From the NCBI GenBank assembly GCA_023425615.1, contig JAFACJ010000425.1:1-9928 (forward strand): a stretch of DNA of 9,928 nucleotides, in the 5' to 3' direction. Source of the DNA: Actinomycetes bacterium (GTDB lineage: Bacteria > Actinomycetota > Actinomycetes > Streptosporangiales > Streptosporangiaceae). Both the position numbers and the translations under genes were made by a program. The notes below the pieces were generated by a model. It was not told the origin of the DNA. It saw only the letters and a program-made list of their open reading frames with translations, and did not search any database. Positions 1 to 7,355 of this stretch are shown here, one piece after another; the stretch's first letter is position 1, and each line of letters opens with the position of its first letter.

Positions 1-3000
1 CGCGGCACCTTCAGCGCGCGCGGCGGCGGCCAGGATGAGGCGCCACGGCAGACCTGGCTGCTGGGCCGCGTCGCCAACGAGTTCAACACCGGCGGGAAGA
101 TCACCGCCGCCTACATCGCGGACGGCAAGCTGTTCCTGGCCGGGCCGCAGCAGTATGTCCGCTACACGCTGGCGCCCGACGGGTCGGTGCCCCGGTTCGT
201 CGACGCCGGATACCCCAAGCCCGTCGCGCAGCCTTTCAGCGGCGTCATCACCCGAGGCGACCAGCGCTACCTGCTCAGCACCTCCGGCTACGCGCCCGTG
301 GGGCGGGGCTTCGAGCCCGGCACCCCGGTGACGCTCCTGCCGTACTCGGCCAACTGGCGGGGCCTGCCGGCCGGGTTCCCCGCGGACCTCACCGGCGCCA
401 TGGAGACCGACGGCGCCCTGTTCCTGTTCCTGCGCTCCGGCTACGCCACGTCACCGGCCGGGGACGCCACCGCCCGCCCGTACGAGATCGCGGCACTGCC
501 CATCGAGGTCGTCCGGCTGACCTCCAGCACCGCAGCCGAGCTGAACCGGCGGCTGCTCACCGGCGGCGTGGACGCGCTGCTCACCCCGTCCACCCAGGAG
601 CTCGACGAGCTGCCCGCCTTCAGCGGCACCTCATCCGACGCCACCACCATCCAGGTGCGGCCCAAGGTCGCCACCCGCGTCCCGGTCAGCTCCCACCTGG
701 ACTTCGACAGCGCCAACGGCCTCTACTACTGGGAGATCTTCCACCACGCCCCGATGCTCATCGCGCAGGCGCTGAACGAGGCGCAGCGGTTCGAGGACGC
801 CCGCCGCTGGTATGAGTTCGTCTTCGACCCCACCCGGCACGGGCGGCCCTGGCGGTTCCTGCCGTTCCTGGCCGTCGACCCGGCCGCCCTCGTCGCCGCC
901 TGCCGCCTCGACCTCGCGGAACTGGCGAACGGCACCCTCACCGCCCGGCTCGAACCGGTCCTGGCCGAGCTGGAGCCGATGGTGCCGGCGTTCCGCCGGG
1001 CCCGCGACCTGACCGCCGCCGAACGCGCCCGCCTCGCCGACCTCGCCGACACCGGGCTCGACCAGGTCAAGGCGGCACTCGCCGCGCTGCCGCAGGACGC
1101 GCGCACGGCCGGACTCGGCGAGCGGATCGCGCTGATCGGGCGGCTGCGCCGCCAGTACGACCTCATGGGCGACCGCCGCGCGCTGCTCCAGACCTACCTG
1201 GACGACCCGTTCGACCCGCACGCCATCGCCGAGCTCCGGCCCGACGCCTACCGCCGCGGCGTGGTCATGTCCTACATCGACAACCTGCTCGACTGGGGCG
1301 ACATGCTGTTCCGGCAGTACACCGCCGAGACCGTCGATGAGGCGCGGATGCTCTACATCTACGCCTACGACCTGCTGGGCCGCCGCCCCGCCACACTCGG
1401 CACCGGGCTGCTGCCGCCCGCAGCCCCGTACGAGCTGACCGAGGGCGACGGGCCGGGCGAGACCGCCCACCTCACCGCCGACGGGACCCTGCTCAAGGGC
1501 GGCGGCATCGTCCACGCCGGGATCGCCAACCCGTACTTCCACGTGCCGGGCAACGCGCAGTTCCTGGAGTACTGGACGCGGGTGGAGGACCGGCTCACCA
1601 AGATCCGGGCGTCCCTCGACATCCTGGGCATCAGCCGGCCGCTGCCGCTGTTCGACCCGCCCCTCGACGTCATGGCGCTGGTGCGCGGCGCCGCCGCCGG
1701 GCTGTCGGCCGACCAGGTCACCGCCGCCCTCGCCGCGCCGATCCCCGCCTACCGGTTCGACGTCGTGCTGTCCCGCGCCAAGGAGCTGACCGGGCGGCTG
1801 CGCGAGCTGGGCTCCGCGCTGCTGGACGTCATCGAACGGCGCGACGGCGAGGAGCTGAACCTGCTCCAGAACCGGCAGGACGCCGAGCTGCACGCGCTGA
1901 CCCGGCAGATCAAGGAGCAGCAGATCAAGATGGCCGAGGAGAACCTCGCGGAGGCGCGGGCCGCCAAGGAGGGCGCCGACGCGCGCGTCAAGCACTACAC
2001 GAAGCTGATCGCCGACGGCATGTCGCCGCTCCAGATCGCCCAGCTCGTGATGATGGGTCTCGGCGCGACCGGCCAGTTCGTCTCCGGCGGGCTGAAGATC
2101 GCCGCCGCGATCGCCACCGGCGCGCCCCAGGCCCACATCGGGCCGTTCATCGCCGGCACGTCCGTCGGCGGCGATGAGATCGGCGGCGCGCTCGGCGAGG
2201 CCGCCGAGGTCTCCGCCGCGCTCGGCGAGGGGTTCAGCATGCTCGGCGAGCTGCTCGGAGTGATCGCCGACTTCGAGGGCCAGAAGCAGGACTGGGAACT
2301 CCAGCTCGCCACCGGCCGCGCCGAGGTCGACCAGCTCGGCCACCAGGTCGCGGGCGCCGAACTCCAGGTGGCCGTGGCCCGCCGCGAGCTGGAGATCCAC
2401 CTGCGCGAGGCCGCCCACCTGGCCGCCGTGAAGGGGTTCTTGACCACCAAGTTCGCCGGGGCTGAGCTGTACGGCTGGATGGTCGGGCAGGTATCCGGTC
2501 TGTACTTCCAGACCTACCAGATGGCGTTCGAGATGGCCCGCGCCGCCGAACGCGCCTTCGAGGCCGAACGCGGGCGGGCGCCCGGTCTGATCCGGCCCAC
2601 GTACTGGGACTCGCGCCGCAAGGGCCTGCTGGCCGGCGACCAGCTCGGCCTCGACCTGGACCGGCTCGAGGGCGCGTACGTCGACGCGGGTGCCCGCGGT
2701 CTTGAGATCACCAAGCGGGTGTCGCTGCTGCGGCTCGACGCGGCCGCGCTGCTGGCCTTCCAGACCGAGGGCCGGTGCGAGTTCGCGCTGACCGAGGACT
2801 TGTTCGACCGCGACTTCCCCGGCCACTACCGGCGCCAGATCAAATCCGTCAGCGTCGCGTTCGCCGCCGCCGACGGGCCCCTCACCCTCAACGCCACGCT
2901 CACCCAGCTCAGCGACAAGACCGTCCTGTCCCCTGACCCCAAGGCGGTCGGGTACCTGCTCGACCCCAGGGGCGCGCCGCCGGCCTCGCTGCGCGCCGAC

Positions 3001-3582
3001 TGGCGTCCCGGGCAGCGGATCGCCCTGTCGGAGGTGACCGACGCCGAGGACGCCGGCCTGTTCGAGGTCCGCTACGACGACCCGCGCTACCTGCCGTTCG
3101 AGGGCACCGGCGCCGTCTCGCGGTGGCGGCTGGAGACCCGCCGCCCGCCGGCCGGGCTGCGCGACGTCACCATCACCGTCCGGTACGCGGCCGAGGACGG
3201 CGGCGAGACGTTCGCGACGGCCGTCCGCGGGCTGCTCAAGCCGTACCCGGCGGCGGTGTCGCTCGACGTGCCCGCGACCTTCCCGCAGGAATGGGAGGAC
3301 CTGCGCACCGGCGGCACCGGCGAACTGCACCTGCCGGTCACCCCCGACCTGCTGCCCGGCATGTCGGGCCGCCAGATCACCGGGATCACCGCCCTCTACG
3401 GCGCGGGCTCCACGGCCCGCCTCCTGCTCGACGGCGACGCCCGCCTGACCCTGGTCGAGGGGCGGCTGCTGCAGCCCCCCGGCCTCACCGCCGGATCCAC
3501 CCCGTGGCGCCTGACCCTGTCCGGCACCGCCGAGGACCTGACCGGCCTGACCCTGATCCTGCTCTACCGAGCCACCGCCTAG
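1..3582 (+). CDS. Tc toxin subunit A-like protein, C-terminal 1193 residues (5' end outside window)
   Basis: Frame 1 is open from the first base to the TAG at 3580-3582, so the gene starts upstream. TcA proteins form the pentameric, receptor-binding, pore-forming part of ABC-type toxin complexes; whether this one is secreted or contractile-system-borne cannot be seen. Window residues ~37-82 look like a hemopexin-type repeat (LFLAGPQQYVRY, then VDAGYPKP). Residues ~170-200 (VRLTSSTAAELN, then GGVDALLTPSTQ) and ~232-278 (LDFDSANGLYYWEIF, then ARRWYEFVFDP) match the conserved TcA core. Residues ~600-665 are charged heptad-like helix. Residues ~674-755 are a Gly/Ala-rich hydrophobic stretch followed by more long helix, as expected of the pore-forming hairpin. 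Residues ~867-1190 (YWDSRRKGLLAGDQL, EITKRVSLLRLD, CEFALTEDLFDRDFPGHY, IKSVSV) resemble the C-terminal TcB-binding domain. The C-terminus appears complete. Family identity is from remembered motifs, not a search, but many independent motifs agree. Confidence 0.9.
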   Translation, partial: RGTFSARGGGQDEAPRQTWLLGRVANEFNTGGKITAAYIADGKLFLAGPQQYVRYTLAPDGSVPRFVDAGYPKPVAQPFSGVITRGDQRYLLSTSGYAPVGRGFEPGTPVTLLPYSANWRGLPAGFPADLTGAMETDGALFLFLRSGYATSPAGDATARPYEIAALPIEVVRLTSSTAAELNRRLLTGGVDALLTPSTQELDELPAFSGTSSDATTIQVRPKVATRVPVSSHLDFDSANGLYYWEIFHHAPMLIAQALNEAQRFEDARRWYEFVFDPTRHGRPWRFLPFLAVDPAALVAACRLDLAELANGTLTARLEPVLAELEPMVPAFRRARDLTAAERARLADLADTGLDQVKAALAALPQDARTAGLGERIALIGRLRRQYDLMGDRRALLQTYLDDPFDPHAIAELRPDAYRRGVVMSYIDNLLDWGDMLFRQYTAETVDEARMLYIYAYDLLGRRPATLGTGLLPPAAPYELTEGDGPGETAHLTADGTLLKGGGIVHAGIANPYFHVPGNAQFLEYWTRVEDRLTKIRASLDILGISRPLPLFDPPLDVMALVRGAAAGLSADQVTAALAAPIPAYRFDVVLSRAKELTGRLRELGSALLDVIERRDGEELNLLQNRQDAELHALTRQIKEQQIKMAEENLAEARAAKEGADARVKHYTKLIADGMSPLQIAQLVMMGLGATGQFVSGGLKIAAAIATGAPQAHIGPFIAGTSVGGDEIGGALGEAAEVSAALGEGFSMLGELLGVIADFEGQKQDWELQLATGRAEVDQLGHQVAGAELQVAVARRELEIHLREAAHLAAVKGFLTTKFAGAELYGWMVGQVSGLYFQTYQMAFEMARAAERAFEAERGRAPGLIRPTYWDSRRKGLLAGDQLGLDLDRLEGAYVDAGARGLEITKRVSLLRLDAAALLAFQTEGRCEFALTEDLFDRDFPGHYRRQIKSVSVAFAAADGPLTLNATLTQLSDKTVLSPDPKAVGYLLDPRGAPPASLRADWRPGQRIALSEVTDAEDAGLFEVRYDDPRYLPFEGTGAVSRWRLETRRPPAGLRDVTITVRYAAEDGGETFATAVRGLLKPYPAAVSLDVPATFPQEWEDLRTGGTGELHLPVTPDLLPGMSGRQITGITALYGAGSTARLLLDGDARLTLVEGRLLQPPGLTAGSTPWRLTLSGTAEDLTGLTLILLYRATA

Positions 3583-3583
3583 C

Positions 3584-3587
3584 GAGG
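3584..3587 (+). promoter_or_regulatory. Ribosome binding site deciding the start of the 923-residue gene
   Basis: GAGG ends six bases before the ATG at 3594. The reading frame is open much further upstream (to about 3123) but only as an overlap with the TcA-like gene, so this site and the 11-base gap after the TcA stop fix the start at 3594. Confidence 0.7.
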
Positions 3588-3593
3588 TCAGCG

Positions 3594-6365
3594 ATGCCCC
3601 CCAAACCGCACAACAAGTCGCTCAAGCGCAAGCGCAAGCGGTCGGACTCCGACCGGACCCTGAGCGCGTCGAACTCGTCCTCCGGGCACGACAGCCGCCC
3701 GGGCTCGGCGATGAGCACCGACTCCGACGGCCCCGACACCCACTCCAGCCCTGTCCGCGACTCCAGGTCGTCCTCGATGGACCTGAGCGACGACGACGGC
3801 CCCTCGGCCGGCACGTCGTCTCAGGCCGGCACGTCGTTCCGGGCCGGCGCCTCACCCAGGAAAGCCTGGAGCGACGACTCCGACGACTCGGATGACGACT
3901 CCCGCTCCGACGTGTCGGCCTCCATCGGGACCATCGGGACCAAGCGCCTCCGCTTCGCCGTGCCCGCCGATCCTCGGGCGCAGAAGGTCAACGCGCCCCC
4001 ATCCCCGCCGCCCACCGGAGCGCATGCCACGGGCTCGACGCCGCCCCTGCCGTCGACATCCGCCGCGGCGCCCTCGACACCACCCCCGGTCGCGGGCCCG
4101 TCGACCACGGTCACGGCGCCCGGTGGCCCAGTACCCTCCACGTCCACGGCGCCGGCGCCCACGGCCCCGTACGACCGTGACAAGTTCACGCGTGCCGCCA
4201 ACCCGCTCGCCAAACGGGTCGACCTCTACCCGGGCGTCCTGGTCGAGGGCGGCCGGATCGCGGGTGTCGCGTTCGGCACGACCCGGACCCCGACCCCGTT
4301 TCCCGGCGGGCGCATGGGCGACCACACCGCGTCCTGGGCGAGCGTCGTCGACTCCATCCACGCCGAGCTGTACGGCAAGACCCTCCAGGAGGCCGTCACG
4401 GCACTGCTCGACCGCCAGAAGGCCGCCGACGGCTGGATGGACGGCGGCGTCTCACCCGCCATGAAGCTGTGGCAACTGCTGGGTGAGGACGACCGGGACA
4501 ACCGGCACGCCTCCCTGGAGGGCTACGCCTTCCGCGTACACGACGAACTCGCCCAGGCGGACGCGCTCCTCCAGAAGGCGGGCGGCGCGCCGGACGCCGC
4601 CGCGACGGTCGCGCTCCGCGGCCACCTGAGCGAGGCGATCGGCCACCACGCCGCCTACCTGAACATGCTGCCGCTCGCCACCGTGCCCGCCGAGACGGAC
4701 CGCGGCTCGACGGGCTCGGGTGAGGGGACCTCCCGCGCCGACGTCCTGGCCATCGACATCGCCGTCGACAAGGCCAGGCGCGCAGACCCCGGCGCCCCCC
4801 GGCCCGCCTTCTCTTCCGACACCGTCAACGCCGCCCGCAAGGGGCTGTGGGCCCTGTTCTCGATGTCCGCGGGCACCCGCGAGGCCCGGCTCGGCGAGGC
4901 CCTGAACCCGGACCGGGTGCGCAGGACCCGGGAACGGATGGAGGCGGTCACCGAGTACGCCGCGACGATGGAGACCGAGATCAGGGCACTCGTCCAGCTG
5001 CCCGGGACGGGCGGCGGCGCCGGGACGGGTGCCCGGCAGGTCACCAGGATGGCCCCGGGCAAGGACGCGGACGGCGTGCTGAAATCCCTGAAAGCCCTGA
5101 AGGCCATGACCGCCACGGGCGGCGCTCTGTCCCAGGACGACGTGGACTCTCCCTACGGGCGGCTGGGGCAGCTCGCCCGGCGCCTGCTGGCCTGCGAGGC
5201 CGAGCTCACGCGGCTGACCACCGAACCCAAGGTCTCGGCCAAGGACCTGAGGGGCCTCCTCGATCGCGCCGGGCTCATCGCCGAATGGCGCGCCGAACTC
5301 GCCGCCGACATCGCCACCCTGTCCAAGGGCGAGCAGCAGGCCCGCGACGACACCGCCCTGATGCTCGCCCACATGATCCACGACCACCAGAGCAACGTCG
5401 CCCGCGCCTACCCTGAGGCCGTCCGGGAGACCGGCTTCCTGCGACCCGACCCCGTCACCGCCGCCAAGACCGAACTCCAACGGCACATCGACGACCACGT
5501 AAAGGCCGAGTCCGGCGAGGACGCCAAGCTGCTCACCGCGTTCGAGAAGGCCTACCTCGACCTGCACACCACCCCGGCACCCGCCGCCGACAGTTCGTGG
5601 GTGACCGGCGCCCGCAACACCGGTCTCGTCGTCGCATTCCGCGGCACCGAGCCGGTGATCCAGGGACGCGCGGCGGCCCCGGTCGGTGTCAGCGGCATGG
5701 GCTCGCACAGCACCGCCTGGGTGGTGGAGAGCCGGGCCGTGAAACGGATGGTCGCCGCGGAGATGGGCGGCGGCACCGACCGCACCCCGGTGATCGCCCG
5801 CCTCGGCACGGAGATGCGCCATGAGCTCGCGGGCAGGCTGATGGGCGAGCTCGGCCCGCTCCTGCCCGCGGACCAACTTAAGGGGGGCCAGCTCATCAAT
5901 ATCGTCGACGCCGCACTGGCCGTCCAGCGCGCCGGCACCGCCGAGGAGGCGATCCACGCCTACCTGTCCTTCCGCAACCTGCTCCCCTTCGCCACCGTCA
6001 ACGCCGGCAGCCGCGACGGCCACGGCGAACGCGAGAACGCCAACGAGAAGGAGACCTTCGACGGCGACTCCCTCACCGCGGAGGCCGACCTGAAGGGCGA
6101 AGCCGTCGAGGACGACCCCGACGATGCCCTCGACACCGCCGACGCCGCCATCACCCGCCTGGAGGCCCGCCTCAACGACCCCGCCTCCGGCTGGTCCACC
6201 GACCCGGCCTTCGACGCCACGGTCCGTAAAGCCGTGACCGCGATGCGAAAAAAGGTGGCGAGCCTCCGCTCCGACTCCACGGCGACCCAGAAGACCGCGA
6301 TCTCGAACCTGATCACCGACATCCGCTGGAGCGAACACCACCGCGTCTTCACGACCAAGAAATGA
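3594..6365 (+). CDS. Uncharacterised 923-residue protein with basic/acidic N-terminus and a duplicated module; candidate Tc-linked partner or cargo
   Basis: I do not recognise the family. It starts 11 bases after the TcA-like stop with a good ribosome binding site, so the two are almost certainly co-transcribed. Residues 9-16 are a Lys/Arg cluster (KRKRKR at 11-16) resembling a nuclear localisation signal. Residues 17-110 are Ser/Asp-rich with an acidic run at 93-105 (SDDSDDSDDDS). Residues 134-192 are a Pro/Thr/Ser/Ala-rich linker. Two similar modules follow. Module 1 has VAFGTT (225-230), GRMGDHTASW (239-248), LPLATVPA (359-366) and GSGEG (374-378). Module 2 has VAFRGT (680-685), SGMGSHSTAW (700-709), LLPFATVNA (796-804) and GHGE (809-812). 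A helical, charged region lies between them (410-660) and another at the end (840-923). There is no signal peptide, membrane segment, YD/Rhs repeat or SpvB-like feature, so it is not a TcB or TcC. A cargo or accessory role is inferred only from context and the eukaryote-like N-terminus. The gene may instead be an unrelated secreted or structural protein. Confidence 0.85.
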   Translation: MPPKPHNKSLKRKRKRSDSDRTLSASNSSSGHDSRPGSAMSTDSDGPDTHSSPVRDSRSSSMDLSDDDGPSAGTSSQAGTSFRAGASPRKAWSDDSDDSDDDSRSDVSASIGTIGTKRLRFAVPADPRAQKVNAPPSPPPTGAHATGSTPPLPSTSAAAPSTPPPVAGPSTTVTAPGGPVPSTSTAPAPTAPYDRDKFTRAANPLAKRVDLYPGVLVEGGRIAGVAFGTTRTPTPFPGGRMGDHTASWASVVDSIHAELYGKTLQEAVTALLDRQKAADGWMDGGVSPAMKLWQLLGEDDRDNRHASLEGYAFRVHDELAQADALLQKAGGAPDAAATVALRGHLSEAIGHHAAYLNMLPLATVPAETDRGSTGSGEGTSRADVLAIDIAVDKARRADPGAPRPAFSSDTVNAARKGLWALFSMSAGTREARLGEALNPDRVRRTRERMEAVTEYAATMETEIRALVQLPGTGGGAGTGARQVTRMAPGKDADGVLKSLKALKAMTATGGALSQDDVDSPYGRLGQLARRLLACEAELTRLTTEPKVSAKDLRGLLDRAGLIAEWRAELAADIATLSKGEQQARDDTALMLAHMIHDHQSNVARAYPEAVRETGFLRPDPVTAAKTELQRHIDDHVKAESGEDAKLLTAFEKAYLDLHTTPAPAADSSWVTGARNTGLVVAFRGTEPVIQGRAAAPVGVSGMGSHSTAWVVESRAVKRMVAAEMGGGTDRTPVIARLGTEMRHELAGRLMGELGPLLPADQLKGGQLINIVDAALAVQRAGTAEEAIHAYLSFRNLLPFATVNAGSRDGHGERENANEKETFDGDSLTAEADLKGEAVEDDPDDALDTADAAITRLEARLNDPASGWSTDPAFDATVRKAVTAMRKKVASLRSDSTATQKTAISNLITDIRWSEHHRVFTTKK
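3807..3848 (+). repeat. 18-bp tandem repeat inside the low-complexity N-terminus
   Basis: Two adjacent 18-base units share their first 13 bases (gccggcacgtcgt) and are followed by the first six bases of a third. They encode AGTSSQ-AGTSFR-AG, residues 72-85 of the 923-residue protein. This fits local slippage or expansion in a disordered Ser/Thr/Gly segment. Confidence 0.6.
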
Positions 6366-6380
6366 CCGGCTCGACCCGGT
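6365..6380 (+). terminator. Weak candidate hairpin between convergent genes
   Basis: ACCGG (6365-6369) and CCGGT (6376-6380) could pair around a six-base loop, overlapping the last base of the stop codon of the 923-residue gene. The stem is only five pairs and there is no U-run. It lies in the 45-base gap between two convergent genes, where a terminator is expected, but the evidence is thin. Confidence 0.2.
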
Positions 6381-6410
6381 GACCGAAGGCGGCGGGGTAC
6401 CGGGCGAAGC

Positions 6411-7031
6411 TCAGCCGTCGGCCTGGGGCGTCTTGACGAACCGGCCTGCCGCGCGCATGTAGGTGACCGGCAGGAGCCGCTTCGCCAGCCACACGATCTT
6501 GGCTTCGCGCTGCGGGAGGACGTACAGGCTGATGACCCCTGCCTTGCTGACGTTGTAGGGCGCCATTCCGGGGGCGGCGGCGAATCCCGCCGCCGAGGCG
6601 ACGTTGATGACGCCGCCGACCCCGTTCTTGCGAAGGAGCGGAGCGAACACGTCGCAGCCGTAGATGACACCCCACAGGTTGACCGCCATGGCCCGCTGCC
6701 AGTCCTTCAGCCGCCCATCCCCGATGAAGCCGCCCCCGGTCCCGATCCCGGCATTGTTGATGACGAGGGTCGGGGAACCGAACCATGCGGTCGCGGCGTC
6801 CGCCAGGTCCCGCACCGAACTCTCGGACGACACGTCGCACGAGACGGCGAGGGCACGTCCGCCGGCGGCTTCGATGTCCTGGACGGTCCTGGTGGCGGCA
6901 TCGAGGTCGATGTCGGCGCACACCACCTGGCTGTGGCGCCGGGCGGGTTCCCTCGCGAACGCCCGACCGATTCCGCTCCCGGCGCCGGTGACGACCGCGC
7001 GGGCACCGCGCGTCCTTTTCTGGTGTCCCAT
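6411..7031 (-). CDS. Short-chain dehydrogenase/reductase with internal in-frame deletion, probably inactive
   Basis: This is a classical SDR (NAD(P)-dependent oxidoreductase, Rossmann fold) with the cofactor motif TGAGSGIG (residues 15-22), NNAG (92-95), a serine in VASAAG (S146) and the active-site YNVSK (Y159, K163). The protein is 206 residues, against about 250-290 for the family. After AGVISL (164-169) it jumps directly to YVLPQREAKIVW (170-181), which I recognise as the C-terminal tail of a longer SDR subgroup. The helices and substrate loop normally between them (roughly 70-80 residues) are missing, with the seam at about 6522-6530. The frame is preserved, so the ORF is open, but substrate binding and oligomerisation should be lost. 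The ATG at 7031 has GAGGAG 11 bases upstream on the minus strand. It is convergent with the toxin-side operon. SDR identity is secure; the deletion is inferred by comparison with remembered relatives. Confidence 0.8.
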   Translation of the reverse strand: MGHQKRTRGARAVVTGAGSGIGRAFAREPARRHSQVVCADIDLDAATRTVQDIEAAGGRALAVSCDVSSESSVRDLADAATAWFGSPTLVINNAGIGTGGGFIGDGRLKDWQRAMAVNLWGVIYGCDVFAPLLRKNGVGGVINVASAAGFAAAPGMAPYNVSKAGVISLYVLPQREAKIVWLAKRLLPVTYMRAAGRFVKTPQADG

Positions 7032-7082
7032 GTCCTGCTGTGCTCCTCGAACAGTTGACGCAGCCTATGAGTGATCGACGGG

Positions 7083-7157
7083 TTATGCCTTCGCGCCCTT
7101 CCGGCAGTGCTCGCCGATCAGGGACACGAGGTCGTCGACCAGGCCGGGGGCGAGCTG
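7083..7157 (-). pseudogene. Possible C-terminal remnant of an unidentified minus-strand gene
   Basis: On the minus strand, about 25 codons ending in TAA at 7083-7085 read LAPGLVDDLVSLIGEHCRKG and end in KAxxA-like residues before the stop. By my count 24 of 25 codons end in G or C, with a much lower G/C share at second positions, as in real genes of this genome. The plus strand over the same bases also has a coding-like pattern, so the call is ambiguous. No family could be named. It adjoins the apparent start of the LivF-like fragment. Confidence 0.2.
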
Positions 7158-7343
7158 GTGGCCACACCCGCGCTGCAGGCCACCGGCCTGAGCGTGTCCT
7201 ACGGCAAGGTCCGCGCCCTGGAAGAGGCGGAGCTCAGAGTCGAGGAAGGCGAGATCGTCAGCCTCCCGGGCTCCAACGGGGCCGGTAAATCCACCCTCCT
7301 CAACGCCCTGGCCTGCGTCGTCCCCAAACAGAGCGGGTCGGTC
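7158..7343 (+). pseudogene. N-terminal fragment of a LivF-type branched-chain amino-acid ABC transporter ATPase
   Basis: Reading from a GTG at 7158, the first ~62 residues match the beginning of LivF-like ATPases. LQATGLSVSYGKVRALEE is the usual N-terminal strand region, and GSNGAGKST is an intact Walker A (P-loop) after EGEIVSLP. The similarity stops after SGSV (about 7343). The Q-loop, ABC signature, Walker B and H-loop are all absent, so this cannot be a working ATPase domain. From here the same frame runs straight into SDR sequence and ends at a TGA at 7569-7571, giving a chimeric frame. The frame is also open upstream to an ATG at 7071, but that part has no ABC-like sequence. Confidence 0.75.
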
Positions 7344-7355
7344 CTGCAACAGCAT

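Noticed and set aside
631..3330. Long minus-strand open frame (899 codons) opposite the TcA-like gene
   Set aside because: The plus-strand protein has many conserved TcA motifs. The antisense product is a low-complexity Gly/Val/Glu/Leu-rich mirror typical of GC-rich shadow frames.
4998..5015. LPGTGG resembles a sortase LPXTG signal
   Set aside because: It is internal (residues 469-474 of 923), with no following hydrophobic segment or positive tail, so it cannot act as a cell-wall sorting signal.
5631..5648. VVAFRGT in the second module resembles the strand motif of class 3 lipases
   Set aside because: No GHSLG-type nucleophile elbow follows. The first copy reads VAFGTT, so the resemblance looks accidental.
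4452..6341. Long minus-strand open frame (629 codons) opposite the 923-residue gene
   Set aside because: Same shadow effect: no recognisable domain, and Gly/Val/Leu-rich composition. The plus gene has a ribosome site, operon spacing and internally repeated motifs.
7055..7086. TTGACG and GGTTAT upstream of the LivF-like fragment as a promoter
   Set aside because: The spacing is about 20 bases and the second hexamer is poor, so it is not a credible sigma70 promoter.
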